Assembly: GCF_000283155.1 (NCBI RefSeq)
Contig: NW_004454180.1
Coordinates: forward strand, 15,661,656 to 15,725,655
Direction of reading: 5' to 3'
DNA: 64,000 bases
DNA from: Ceratotherium simum simum
Taxonomy: Eukaryota; Chordata; Mammalia; Perissodactyla; Rhinocerotidae
Shown: positions 35,220 through 45,850 of the stretch, one piece after another
How positions within the stretch are numbered: the first letter of the stretch is position 1
Layout: each line of letters starts with the position of its first letter
The notes under the pieces: model-generated
Databases searched by the model: none
Seen by the model: only the letters and a program-made list of their open reading frames with translations
What the model was told of the DNA's origin: nothing
Made by a program: the position numbers and the translations under genes

Positions 35220-36334
35220 TAAAACAACAAACTACAATACAATGCAATATGATGTGAGATAAGATTTCATTAAGGTAGAAATAGGATCTAAGTATAATGG
35301 AAATATCAGGATTTTCAGGAAAACTTTAGATAGATTATTCTTGAGCTGATATTTGACAGATGAGTAGAAACTTTTCAAGCAGAGGCAGTATGAAAGCAGA
35401 GGCTGAGAGGAACTTAATTAGCAAAGAAAGAGCAGAACAAAAGCATAGGGACTCATTAGAGATTTTGAAGGACTTCAGTCTGCCTATTACATAAAGCCCA
35501 AGGCAGAAAGGAGGAACACAAAGATTAGTGGGGGATATAAATCATGAAGTCCTTTGCATGTCAGTTAGGATTTTATCTTGAAGATGATGAGGAGTCATTA
35601 ACAAATTTGAAGCAAAGGACTGATCAGATTTCAATTTAGAAATATCTAGTTTCTTCACTCTAGTTGCAGAGTGAAGAACTGGAAAGGGAAAAGGAATAGG
35701 GCAAGAAAGGAGACATATATTGAAATAACTGAGACAAGAAATGATATAGCCCAGAACTAAGTGGTTGTCATGGATTTGAGAGATGTCTAGAAGTAGAGTT
35801 AAGAACTGTTGCTGTCTTTGTAGGTGTAGGGATTTAGGAAAGTTAGGTTTAGGTTAGTGCTCAAGCTTCAAGCATTGGCATTTGAGGAGGCAGAGATAAC
35901 ATTTACTTAGTCATGTGTCCCAGGCCATGTAGACCTTCTTATCTTTCTATGAACATTACATGATTTCTCATGCCTCCCAATAAAAAGTGATGGAATAATT
36001 TTTGGAATTACCATGTGTTGTGGGTTTCAGATAAATCTAGGCGGAGATGTTGAATAGAAAATCAGAAACACAGGACTGAAAATAAGAGAATACTCTTGTA
36101 AACTGATGTATGTTTAGAGGTCATCAGCTTCTAGAATATAATTGAAATCGCAAGTATATAGTTAAGAAAGCTAGAGAGTATCATATTTAAAAATTGAGCA
36201 AAGAAGGAATAGCTAGCAAAGGAGAGTGAAATTAAGTCGCCAGAAAAGTTGAAAGACAACTAGAAAAAGTTGACATTAAAGCATCAGCATCAAATTGGGA
36301 CATAAATTAGAGAGGCATTAAAAATGACTACTGA
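35220..36334 (+). repeat. Ancient mammalian interspersed repeat, left part
   Basis: More than 1 kb follows an old widespread repeat in order: 'GAGCTGATATTTGACAGATGAG', 'AAGTCCTTTGCATGTCAG' with 'GGATTTTATCTTGAAGATGA', 'AGGACTGATCAGATTTCAATT', 'CAGATAAATCTAGGCGGAGATG' and 'GTCATCAGCTTCTAGAATAT'. I recognise the pattern (usually 'GGAGTGACATGATCTGA') but not its official name. It is split by an ERE and appears to continue past 36600. Confidence 0.55.
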
Positions 36335-36590
36335 GAGGCTGGCCTGGTGGCTTAGTGGTTAATTTCGCATGCTCCACTTCTGCGGCCCAGGGTTCATAGG
36401 TTTGGATTCTGGGCATAGACTTACATACCACTACACACCACTCATCAGGCCATGCTGTGGTGGTGTGCCACGTATAAAATAGAGGAGGATTGGCACAGAT
36501 TTTAGCTCAGGGACAATCTTCCTCAAGCAAAAAGAGGAAGATTGGCAGCAGATGTTAGCTCAGGGCCAATCTTCCTCATCAAAAAAAAAA
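36335..36590 (+). mobile_element. ERE SINE (tRNA-derived), plus orientation
   Basis: Sense copy: the head 'GGCTGGCCTGGTGGCTTAGTGG' contains the A box (TGGCTTAGTGG), followed by a degraded B box, 'CCATGCTGTGGTGGTGTGCC', 'GAGGATTGGCACAG' and 'GAGGAAGATTGGCAGCAGATG', then an A tail. Flanks 'AAAAATGACTACTGA' (36320-36334) and 'AAAAATGACCATTGA' (from ~36587) are a diverged target duplication. Confidence 0.92.
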
Positions 36591-37068
36591 ATGACCATTG
36601 AAATCAATAATTAGAAGATTATAGATGACTTGAGCAAAAGTGGTTTCACTGAAGTGACAGTAGAAATCAGATTTCAACGACTGAAGAAATAAGTAAAGGA
36701 AAAGAGAGATCATGGAAGTCTTGGTATGACTGTGTAAAATACTGGTATATATGCTTACAGGGGATCAAAGAAAATAAGAACTAGTACAATGCTCTCTGTA
36801 GGGTACTTTCATTTTAATTATAATTGTCTTTACACCGAATACTAAAATCAGGAGAAAATTCTACGAATCACCAACACCATAGGAAAAGAATGAAGTATTT
36901 AATACGTTTATATTCTAGTTTGGTTAAGATTGCTAATTAGCCAAGAAATGTAATAGTGTCTTTACTTTTGCTGAAAAGCTATATTTATATGACAGATTCA
37001 CCACAGAAGAGAGCCATAGAGAGGAATCACATTTATCTGAATTATATGGACTACGTTCCCTGCTATTA
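36591..37068. other. Tail of the ancient repeat, then anonymous DNA
   Basis: To about 36700 'GATTATAGATGACTTGAGC' and 'GTGGTTTCACTGAAGTGACAG' still fit the ancient repeat at 35220-36334. Beyond that nothing is recognised. Confidence 0.45.
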
Positions 37069-37126
37069 GAAAAGAAAAGAAAAGAAAAGAAAAGAAAAGA
37101 AAAGAAAAGAAAAGAAAAGAAAAAAG
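37069..37126 (+). repeat. (AAAAG)n microsatellite
   Basis: About eleven uninterrupted AAAAG pentamers, the purest microsatellite in the window, directly before a MIR. Confidence 0.95.
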
Positions 37127-37300
37127 CCACAATGCCAGGTTTTAAATTCCAGCACCAAAATTTACAAGAAGATAACTTTGGACAATTTACCTGTCTTCTC
37201 TGTGCCTCAATCTCTTATTCTGTAGAATGAGGATGATAATAGCATATCTAATTAATAGATCTAAGTGAAGCCTCTAATGCTATATACATATTAACTATAT
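37127..37300 (+). repeat. MIR SINE fragment
   Basis: 'TTTAAATTCCAGCACCAAAATTTAC', 'TGGACAATTTACCTGTCTTCTC', 'TGTGCCTCAATCTCTTATTCTG' and 'GAATGAGGATGATAATAGCA' match MIR in sense orientation. The 5' end is lost. Confidence 0.75.
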
Positions 37301-37499
37301 TTTCATCATCATTGTTATTAAAAAATAAACCATATGAAAGGTTTTAACTGAATATTTTATATGCATTTTTTGCTTTCTTAGTTATAGTCAGCTCTAGGTG
37401 AAACCTACTAATACTACATCCACTGAATCTTTTCTTAATTGTCACCCCAATATTTCAGTCAAGTTATACATATGGACTTGAAATTCTAGTAAGGTGCTT

Positions 37500-38205
37500 A
37501 AGGTATAATAAAATGTTTGACTGGCTTTTGTCCCTGATTCTCGGGAGGGAGACTAAATTCTTAGAATTTCTTGAGTAACGAGAATGTCTTTGTTATTCAT
37601 GAGCCTCTTGGATCACACCCGAGTCTATGTTAAGACATGAGATGACTCAGGCTTCAGGCTGGTCACCGTCAAGACCAACCATTTGATTAGATGGTTGTGT
37701 CTTTGCAGAGGGCTGGAGATTGAGTTCAATCATATGGCCAATGATTTAATCAATCATGCCTATGTATTGAAACCCCAATAAAAACTCTGGATATTAAAAC
37801 TCAGGGGAGCTTCCTGGGTGGTGAACACATTGATACGCTAGGAGGCTGACACATCTTGATTCCAGAGAGAGAAAGCATGGAAGCTCTGCATTCACATTCC
37901 TCCCAGATCTCAACCTATATGTTTTTTCATTTGGCTGGTACTGATCGGTAGCATTTAAAGTAAAACTATAATCATAAGTAGGGTGTTTTTTTGAGTTCTG
38001 TGTGTCATTCTAGAAAATTATCAAGCCTGAGAGATTGTAAGAAATTCTGAATTTGTAGACAGTTAGTTAGAAGCACTGGTGTCTTGGAGACCCCCAAAGT
38101 GTGGCTGGTGTCTGAAGTGAGGACAGTTTTATGGAGAACTTAGCCCTTAATTTATGGGGTCTGAGTTAACTCTGGGTGGTTAGTGCCAGAAGTGATTTGC
38201 AGTAC
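37500..38205 (+). mobile_element. Endogenous retrovirus LTR (ERVL-like)
   Basis: Landmarks are 'GAGATTGAGTTCAATCATATGGCC', 'AATGATTTAATCAATCATGCC', 'CAATAAAAACTCTGG' with an AATAAA signal at 37777-37782, 'CATGGAAGCTCTGCATTC', 'GAGTTCTGTGTGTCATTCTAG' and 'GTGGCTGGTGTCTGAAGTG'. The order fits a known mammalian ERV LTR in plus orientation. I am sure it is an LTR but less sure of its family; ends are approximate. No coding part is attached. Confidence 0.7.
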
Positions 38206-39290
38206 GTCACATGAGGTTGAAATAGAATAGTGTCCAATAAATACCTTTCAACTAATAAGTCTAAAGTCTATCAGGGGAGCTAGAAACACAGACAACTAAC
38301 CCTCTGTGCCATAAAAGAGAAAGGAACTATGATCTGTGGATAATTTTTACCCAGGGGTCAGAAAACAGCACAAAAAGTTTACACAGGTAATATAAAATTG
38401 ATCTTGTCTTCAAAGATGAATACAGTTTCAATTAACTGAAAAATTAAAGAAAGAAGTCTTCCAAGCCCCCAAAAAACATAACTAGTGAATGGAAGAATAC
38501 CAAGTAAATAGATCTGAGGAAAAGTCCTAGAAATGTAGATCTCTTAGACGTTTATGAAGTCAATCAAAGGTGGAAAGAGTTTTAGGATGAAGGAGTGGTC
38601 AAAAGTGGGAAAACAAGATTAGATAGGATGAGAACTATTAGAATAATTTGTTTGTTCTTGGCATCAATTTTCTTAGTAAATAAAGTAATTCAGCAACCCC
38701 TTCATATGTTAATAGGTGGTCTTATTTATTCTTTATTTTTGTAAGTATTTTTTTATTTTTACAAGTTTAAAACATGTTGCTGGCACACAGTCATTGCTTT
38801 ATAAGCTAAGACAATCCTAAAAGTGCAGGAACTATTCAGTGTACAGATGGATTTGGAATTACTTTTGCTGCCCTAAACTGATATCTAATATGGTAGGTGT
38901 TAGCTCTGTGAAGCTAAACACTGAGTTATATCCTTAACCCTGAGCTTTATATTGTCTTTTCATTTATTTTTTTCTTCACCTGATGACTTCTGTTACAGTT
39001 TGTTTTCCTTTAATTGTGACCTTCAAATGGTAGACATCTATTTTAGTTTCTAGACAAAATAAAGGTACACAATGCAATTAATAAATATGATTATGTGCAT
39101 CGTCATAGAACAATTACGGTAATCCATCCATTGAATTTCTTATACTTCAGCTATGAGGATGTCTACTGTAATTATATGATACTATATCATTTCATTTCAA
39201 ATTTTAATACCACTTAGATTTCATAGATTTTTTGAACCTTGCTTTTAATATCAGACTTTAAATATTAGAAAAAATGGAAAAAAAGAATTA
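38206..39290. other. Anonymous AT-rich intergenic DNA
   Basis: No gene or repeat family recognised. Confidence 0.55.
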
Positions 39291-39304
39291 AAAAAATTGC
39301 ATCA

Positions 39305-39622
39305 GGGGCCAGCCCGTGGCTTAGGGGTTAAGTGCGCGCGCTCTGCTCCGCTACTGGTGGCCCGGTTCGGATCCCAGGTGCGGTCCGACACACCGCTTCT
39401 CCGGCCATGCTGAGGTTGCATCCCACATACAGTGACTAGAAGGATGTGCAACTGTGACATACAACTGTCTACTGGGGCTTTGGGGAAAAAAAAAGGAGGA
39501 GGATTGGCAATAGATGTTAGCTCAGAGCTGGTCTTCCTCAGCATGGATGTTAGCTCAGGGCTGATCTTCCTCACCAAAAAAAAAAAAAAAAGTTGGTCTA
39601 TTAAGAAATTTGGACCATTAAA
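39305..39622 (+). mobile_element. ERE SINE, short-body variant, with an extra 3' segment and second A tail
   Basis: Sense copy with the best preserved Pol III boxes in the window: A box TGGCTTAGGGG (39317-39327) and B box GGTTCGGATCC (39364-39374). The body is the variant type ('GTGACTAGAAGGATGTGCAAC', 'ACTGTCTACTGGGGCTTTGG') followed by two GATGTTAGCTCAG units. A first A tail ends near 39591, then about 28 non-repetitive bases, then a second A run, then the target duplication: AAAAAATTGCATCA (39291-39304) against AAAAAAGTTGCATCA (39623-39637). The duplication includes the extra segment inside the insertion. Confidence 0.9.
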
Positions 39623-39637
39623 AAAAAAGTTGCATCA

Positions 39638-41339
39638 AAGAAAAGAAATAAGTATATGTATCATCTCAAAAATTCTGCATATAGGTGTGGAAGAGCCATA
39701 TTCAATATTGGCTTAACAAGAAGTGTTTGCCAATTTGGCCATGTGGGATTTCATGGGGAAATTATAAATATAAACCAATCTAGTTTACATCTTTGGCTAC
39801 ATGGGCCTATATAGATGAATTTATACTTGTCCCAGAACGTTTTCTCATGCCCATTTTTAAACAATTTTTAAAATCCTCAATCTTTCAACACTTGCTGTAG
39901 CTATTTAACATTTTGGAGGACCTTAATGTATCGGGCCCTCATTTAATTGAAGCAATACAAAATAGTTCAGAGATCCACTCACTAGCGCAGAATGAGAGAT
40001 GAGAAAAACTATCTGGGTTTTGAGAGATGAGAAAAACTATCTGGGTTTTAGTTAATATCCCAAGGAGGGGAGCTGCACAGATTGAGCCAGTATCCAAAAG
40101 ATTTGGCAGACATAGGCATGATTCTGGCAATTCTCAATGGTGACTGGTACAACATAATGGATGGAACAGAATGGCACGGCATTTAAGCAGCCAATGATCC
40201 TTGGGAGCTAAATGAAAGGAAGTCATTTCTGAGAAACCAGACATAAACAGCAGGACTTCCAGAAAGGGGTGGGATGTAGAGACAAATTTCAGCCTCCTCA
40301 AAGGACAGTGGTGTTGGCAGGAGGTAGGCACACTCCATGGTCCTAATCTGGGGACATGAGTCAGAGTGACCAGTTCCTAAGTGAGACTAGGCAGAGTGAC
40401 TTGTCACCCTGTAAAGAAGATTTAAGACTGATGGGGATACGTATTGTTGAAGCTTGAATTATCCATTCTCAACAAGTGCTAAAATTCATGTCTCATCCCT
40501 GAAATTAGAGAAAAACAGTCACAATTGCTACCAAGATATGTATCTGCAGAATTTATAGCAGGCCTGCTAGACATAGGACTCCTAATCCTCCTCCTGCCTG
40601 TGGCATAATTGGCTCAAAGACCACCATGGATCTAGAACCGTACATGTTCACCATCTTTAGTCTTAAAAATATCTGGAAAAAGAAAGGGAGTGCAAAAAAG
40701 ACAGAGACTGACATCTTTTCTTGCATACATGAGACAGATTATTTTATATTTAAAAGGAAATGTATGAGTCTCCTGATTGATGACTGCATAAAATAGATAT
40801 GGTGAGTAGATTTTTGATTGACATGAATGTTAATCATCTACCAAGTAAGTTGCATTACACTACAACAGAAAAACATGAAAAGTCATGTTTGATGAGAATC
40901 AGCTTTGGAAGAAACTGCAGTTCATGAATAATAACCTTCAATAAAGGGAAATGTAAATCACAGAACTGTTATAAGGAGAGGAAAGTGAGCATCAGTGTCT
41001 GATATTGGTAGTCTATTAACTGATGTAATGGAAATGAAGATATTTCTAGTGAAAAATCTATAAAAAGGAAAATGGCCCAGCTGTTTATAGGTCATCTGTC
41101 TTTTAAATTCAGCTCAGTGAGATTGAAAGGACAAAGATTTCATAAGCTAAATTATGTGAATTTATTTAATAAATTTTGAGACCATTCAAGGCATCTCATT
41201 TAATTTCATTTTCTTTATTGGTGTTGAATAGTGTTTTTCAATTTGTCACATTTGAGCTGTTATATTTGTTTGTTTTTGAGGGAACTATGTTTTTGAGGGA
41301 AATCATACACGTTCTACCGTGGTTAAATTTCTAATATAT
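39638..41339. other. Anonymous intergenic DNA with one tandem duplication
   Basis: The part from about 40.05 to 40.75 kb is less AT-rich than average but matches nothing I know. The only structure seen is the 28-bp duplication at 39993-40048. Confidence 0.5.
39993..40048 (+). repeat. Perfect 28-bp tandem duplication (2 copies)
   Basis: Bases 39993-40020 are repeated exactly at 40021-40048. The unit starts TGAGAGATGAGAAAAACTAT and ends CTGGGTTT. No mismatch separates the copies, so the event is recent or has been homogenised. Confidence 0.95.
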
Positions 41340-41720
41340 TTTTCCTAGTTTTGAAGTATAACACATATATTAAAAGACCCATGAATCAGAAATGTCCAAC
41401 TTAATTTCTTAATATAAAGTGAACGCCCGTATAATGACTACCCAGGCCAAAAAAATAGAATATTGCTGGCAATTCAGAATCCCTTGTCCCTATTTTGTAT
41501 TATTTCTTTATCGTAACTTCATTCCTGCCCCATAAAAGTTACCACCCTCCTGAATTTTATGTTAAAGAAAAGAAAATCTTGCTTTGCTGCTGTTTAGTTG
41601 TTGTGATTTATTATCTCAGGGGAACCTCTGTCATTAGTTTTGCCCATTTTAAATCTTTAGTTAAAAGGAATCATGAAGTATATAATCTTTTGTGTCTATC
41701 TTCTTTTACTTAAATACTGA
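41340..41720 (-). repeat. L1M 3'-UTR fragment, antisense
   Basis: 'TTGAAGTATAACACATATATTAAA', 'AACGCCCGTATAATGACTACCC', 'CCTGCCCCATAAAAGTTACC' and 'TCTTTTGTGTCTATCTTCTTTTACTT' fit the antisense 3' UTR of an old L1. The piece covers the same part of L1 as 42706-43000, so the two come from separate insertions. Confidence 0.6.
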
Positions 41721-41744
41721 AATGAATAATTTACTATAGGGATT

Positions 41745-42705
41745 CAACAGCAGATTTCAGTAAGCAGAAGAAAGAATCAATGAAATTCATAATAGGGCAT
41801 TTGAAATTATCCAGTCTGAGGATTGGAGAGAAAAAAGAATGTAGAAAAATGAAATGAATCTAAGGGACACCATCAACAATGCCAAAATACTCATTGTGCA
41901 AGTCCGACAAGAAGAGATTGAGAAACGGGCAGAAAAAAAAATTTGAAGAAGTAATGGCTGAAAACTTAGTAAATTTGATGAAACAAAAATCCACACATCC
42001 AAGAATCACAATGAACTCCAAGTAGGATACAATCAAAGAGACCCGTATAAAGACACATTATAATTAAACTGTTGAACAACAAAAACAAAAAAAGTCCAGG
42101 ACCAGATTGCTTCACTAGTAAATTCTACCAAACAATTAGAGAAGAACTAACACTCATCCTACTCAAGCTCTTCCAAAAAATAGACAAGGACACACTTTCT
42201 GATACATCTTATGAGATCAACATTACCATGACATCAAAGCCAAAGACACCACAAGAATACTACAGACTAATATACCTTATGAGTATAGGTGCAAAAATAC
42301 TCAACAAAACGCTAGCAAATTGAATCAAACAGCACATTGAAATGATAATACATCAAAACCAAGTGAGATTTATCTCAGGCATGCAAAGTTGGTTCAGCAT
42401 TAAAAATCAGCCAGTGTTATACATCACACTAATAGAATGAAAGAAAGATTCCACAGGATCATTTCAATAGATGTAGAAAAACATTTGACAACATTCAACA
42501 CTTTTGGGGGTAAAAAACGCTCAGCAAACTAGAAATAGAAGGCAATTTTCTTAATGTGGTGAAGGGCACTTGTCAAAAATCCATTGCATACTCAATGGTG
42601 AAAGATTGAAAGCTTTCCCCTTAAGATCAGAAACAAGACAAGGAAGCCTGCTTCCAACCACTGCTATCCAATCTTGTACTTGAAGTTCTAGGCAGAACAA
42701 TTAGG
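41745..42705 (+). mobile_element. L1 ORF2 reverse-transcriptase fragment, sense
   Basis: From about 42085 the DNA follows the L1 ORF2 RT region in sense: 'GGACCAGATTGCTTCACTAG', 'AATTCTACCAAACAATTAGAG', 'CTCTTCCAAAAAATAGAC', 'AAAATACTCAACAAAACGC', 'ATTTATCTCAGGCATGCAAAG', 'CATTTCAATAGATGTAGAAAAA' and 'TACTCAATGGTGAAAGATTGAA'. The upstream part (41745-42080), with 'GACAAGAAGAGATTGAGAAACGGG' and 'TCCAAGAATCACAATGAACTCC', also looks L1-derived. One frame (42072-42323) stays open for 83 codons and covers the conserved 'PGPDCFTSKFYQ' block. Stops follow; it is inactive. Confidence 0.82.
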
Positions 42706-43245
42706 CAAATGTGTAAACACCATTGCAATCAGGGTATAGATTATTTCCATTACCCCCAAAATTTCCTTCTGCCTTTTTGTAATCAGTCTATTACTACCAA
42801 ACCATCTCCAGAAAACCACTGATTTATTTTCTGTCCTTTAATTTTCCCTTTTGCAGAATGTCATGTAAATTGAATCACATAGAATGTAGCTTTTGAGCTT
42901 CGCTTTATCACATTATACACGTAATGTATTTGAGATTTGTACACATTGCTGCCTATATCAGTGCTTTGTTTCTTCTTATTGCAGAGTAGTATTCCATTGT
43001 ATAAACACATCAGAGTTACTTAATCCATTTATCAATTGAAGGACAAATGCTGCTCTAGATTTTGGTGATTATGTATAGAGTCACTTTAAATATTTTCATG
43101 CATATATTTTGCATGAACAAACGCTTAATTTCATCAATTTCCTCCTAAGTGAGCACTGGTAATTTGTGTCTTTAAAGACTTAATCTCTTTCATCTAAGTT
43201 ATCAAATGTATGAGCATAAACTTAGTCATAATATTCCCTTATTGT
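42706..43245 (-). repeat. L1M 3' UTR and ORF2 fragment, antisense
   Basis: 'GTGTAAACACCATTGCAATCAG', 'AGAAAACCACTGATTTATTTTC', 'GTATTCCATTGTATAAACAC', 'TTATCAATTGAAGGAC' and then 'CATCTAAGTTATCAAATG' with 'ATAATATTCCCTTATTG' fit antisense L1. The last part belongs to a more internal ORF2 site, so a deletion separates the two pieces. Confidence 0.65.
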
Positions 43246-44995
43246 CTTTTTCATTTTTATGCATGATATGTATTTATTCTGTAATCATTCTAAACACATT
43301 TGTTTAAATCCTTTTTTTCAAACTGTTAAATTATTTAAATTTATTTATATGAAACTGTTTTCTTTGTTTTTTCTTATTGTTAGATTATTTCGTGTCATTT
43401 GGGATTTTTGTTTGCTGACTGTTTTTGAGGAAGGTTCCCCATTGTTACCTACCCCAGCCATATTCACTCCTCACTTTTCAAGTGGTTTTGTGTTGTCTCT
43501 ACCATTTCTTTTGGGACTGCAGCAAAGAAATACATTTTATATTGATGATTTGGGCCTTTGCATCTCTGTGAATTTGGGAATTTTGAAATAGCAACCGGAC
43601 ACATTATGGCTTTAATTCTTGACTGCATGTTTGTCTAGGCTTTCTTCTATCACTGATGCTGAACCTTCTTATAGGCCAGAACCCCAAGAAGTGGCTGGCT
43701 CCTGCTTTTTTCTGATTCCTTTTATGAGCTAGACACTCTCTTCCCAGCCTTCCTTTTGAGGAGATATTTTTTTCATGTCAGCCTGACTTTGGTCTTCCAC
43801 CTTGAAAAGAACTATTTTTTGTCTACCTTATCCCGCAGAAGCTGAAGTTCTGGCCACTTCTATTTCTACCTGGACACAGAGCCAAGCAGGTCTGCAGTAT
43901 TAGCACTACCCATAGCTCATTTGTGTGAAATAGTTCACTCAATTTCAGGTGCATGTTGATATTTAACTTGTATGTAAATCCAGTTAGATATTTCTAATGT
44001 TCTTTTTATCTATCTCTGTATGTATGAAAGAAACGAGTTGCTTCAAAGTATCTTGCAGAGCCATCTTAATCAGAACTTCAATCTCTGTTTTTTTCAGAAG
44101 TTCCAAGTCACAAATTTTATAAAATTGAGATATTCCTGGGAATGATGTGGTTACAAATAGAGTAGGAAAAAACAAAGCAATTCAGATGCCATTCAGACAG
44201 TGCACACATTAAGAATGTAAATAAAGTAAAAAAAGATGCTTCAAAGGGGAAATATTATTAAACAAAAAAATTTACTTTATAAAAATAAGTATTCATAACA
44301 TCTCTTAAGCAAATTAGAATTTCTGAACATAATTATATCGATCTGTTTGAAGATCCTCTGGAAAATGTTCTAAAATTGGGAATTGAAGAATCAGATAACT
44401 GTGAGAACAAAAGGAGACTGGAGGCCAGAAATGAATCCTGCTTTTTTTTCCAAAGACATCTTTAACAGTAAGAGTTGTGAATTAGACACAAGATAAAATT
44501 TCGGTTCCATTAACTAATATGGTCACTCATACAGCTGCATGTGAATTCCTTGTTCTCATCCAGAGTTTAACAGAACTTCTTGTTAGTGGAAGTACTTATG
44601 TCAGTAATGTAGCAATAGAGTACATTACATTTTTTATTCATAAAATATTTAAAAGAAAAAAAGCACTTCTTTTTACTTAGTTCCTGGGTTTCACTCCATA
44701 GAAAATTTTATTCAAAACCTTACAAGAATGCAACATGATTTTTAGTAGATTAATGGAGTCTAAGTGCTGGATCTTTACTAACCATCCCTTATTTTTATCA
44801 TTTTTCTTTGCCTCTTTATGCTTTAATTGAAGGAGGCAATTTCAAAGTATATGGCAGAGATTCCTAGTACAATGACTTATAAATTAAAACATAATTTATT
44901 TTAAAATATAGCCTGACGTTGCTTTTCAATAAAATTTGTTTAAACCTGATTATTGTAAGTTCATGCCCTGTATTTTTATTCCTTCATAGCCCAAG
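43246..44995. other. Anonymous AT-rich intergenic DNA
   Basis: The 110-codon frame at 43259-43591 (+) is rich in Phe and Leu, as expected of T-rich DNA, and has no recognised domain. Some of this stretch may be further L1 antisense DNA. Confidence 0.5.
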
Positions 44996-45364
44996 GTTTT
45001 AGTCTGTTTGGACTATTATAAAGATATCTTAGACTGGCTAGCTTATAAATAACAGAAATTTATTTCTCATGGTTCTGGTGGCTTGGAAGTCTAAGATCTT
45101 GGCATCAGCACACTGGCAGATCAGGTGTCTGGTGAGGACCCACAGTCTGGTTCATAGACGGTATCTTCTCACTGTGTTCTCACATGGTGGAAAGGGTGAG
45201 GGAGCTCCCTGAGGCCTTTTCTATACGGGCACTAATCTCCCTCATGAGGTCTCTGTCCTCATGACCTAATCACCTGCCAAAGGCCCCGCCTCCTAATCCA
45301 TCACCTTGTGGGTTAGGATTTCAACGTATGAATTTTGTGGGGACACAAACATTCTCTCCATAGA
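44996..45364 (-). mobile_element. MaLR-type solo LTR, antisense
   Basis: Reads 'TTAGTCTGTTTGGACTATTAT', 'AACAGAAATTTATTTCTCATGG', 'GTGAGGACCCACAGTCTGG', 'TGTGTTCTCACATGGTGG', 'CTCATGACCTAATCACCTGCC' and 'GGTTAGGATTTCAACGTATG', the antisense strand of the same LTR type found at 51371 and 53928. It is close to full length. Confidence 0.88.
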
Positions 45365-45617
45365 ACCAGAGAACCTGGCCATTCCCTACTAGTCTCTAGC
45401 CTTCCACCTAGTTGCTATTTCTCTTAATCAAGGTATTTAAAGTTCTGATTCACAGAAGTATCTTCTGATCCACATATCTCAAATGTATATGGATAATAAT
45501 ATTTACCTCGAATAATAGTAAAATGATATTTTTAAATAAAATAAAGCACATGAAAAGTTTTAGTAAACTGAAATGAATTCTAAAAACACACGATTTTAGG
45601 TGGAAGTCTAACATAGA
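45365..45617. other. Short anonymous gap
   Basis: Nothing recognised. Confidence 0.5.
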
Positions 45618-45850
45618 GTTTACTATGCATCTGAATCACACCCTGGGTTCAAGTTCTGGCTTAAACATTTGTTAGCTGTGACTTTGGTCAAGTTGTTCTG
45701 CCTTTTGGTGCCTAAATTCCCTCTTCTGGAAAATGAGAATAATAACAATGCACTACCTCATATCACAGCTGTGAGGATTATGAGAGCTAATAAACGCATG
45801 GTGCTAGGACAGTGTCTGAGAGGTAGCAATCACTATAAATGTTTATTTTC
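45618..45850 (+). repeat. MIR SINE
   Basis: 'CACCCTGGGTTCAAGTTCTGGC', 'TTTGTTAGCTGTGACTTTGG', 'GGAAAATGAGAATAATAAC' and 'CTGTGAGGATTATGAGAGC', then 'CACTATAAATGTTTATT', give a nearly complete MIR in sense orientation. Confidence 0.88.

Noticed and set aside
39305..39380. tRNA gene on the plus strand from the intact A and B boxes
   Set aside because: It is the head of an ERE SINE with body, A tail and target duplication. The cloverleaf is not kept.
42072..42323. 83-codon frame with a conserved reverse-transcriptase block as a gene
   Set aside because: It is an L1 ORF2 scrap. The frame stops soon after and the rest of ORF2 is missing, so it is listed as a mobile element, not a CDS.
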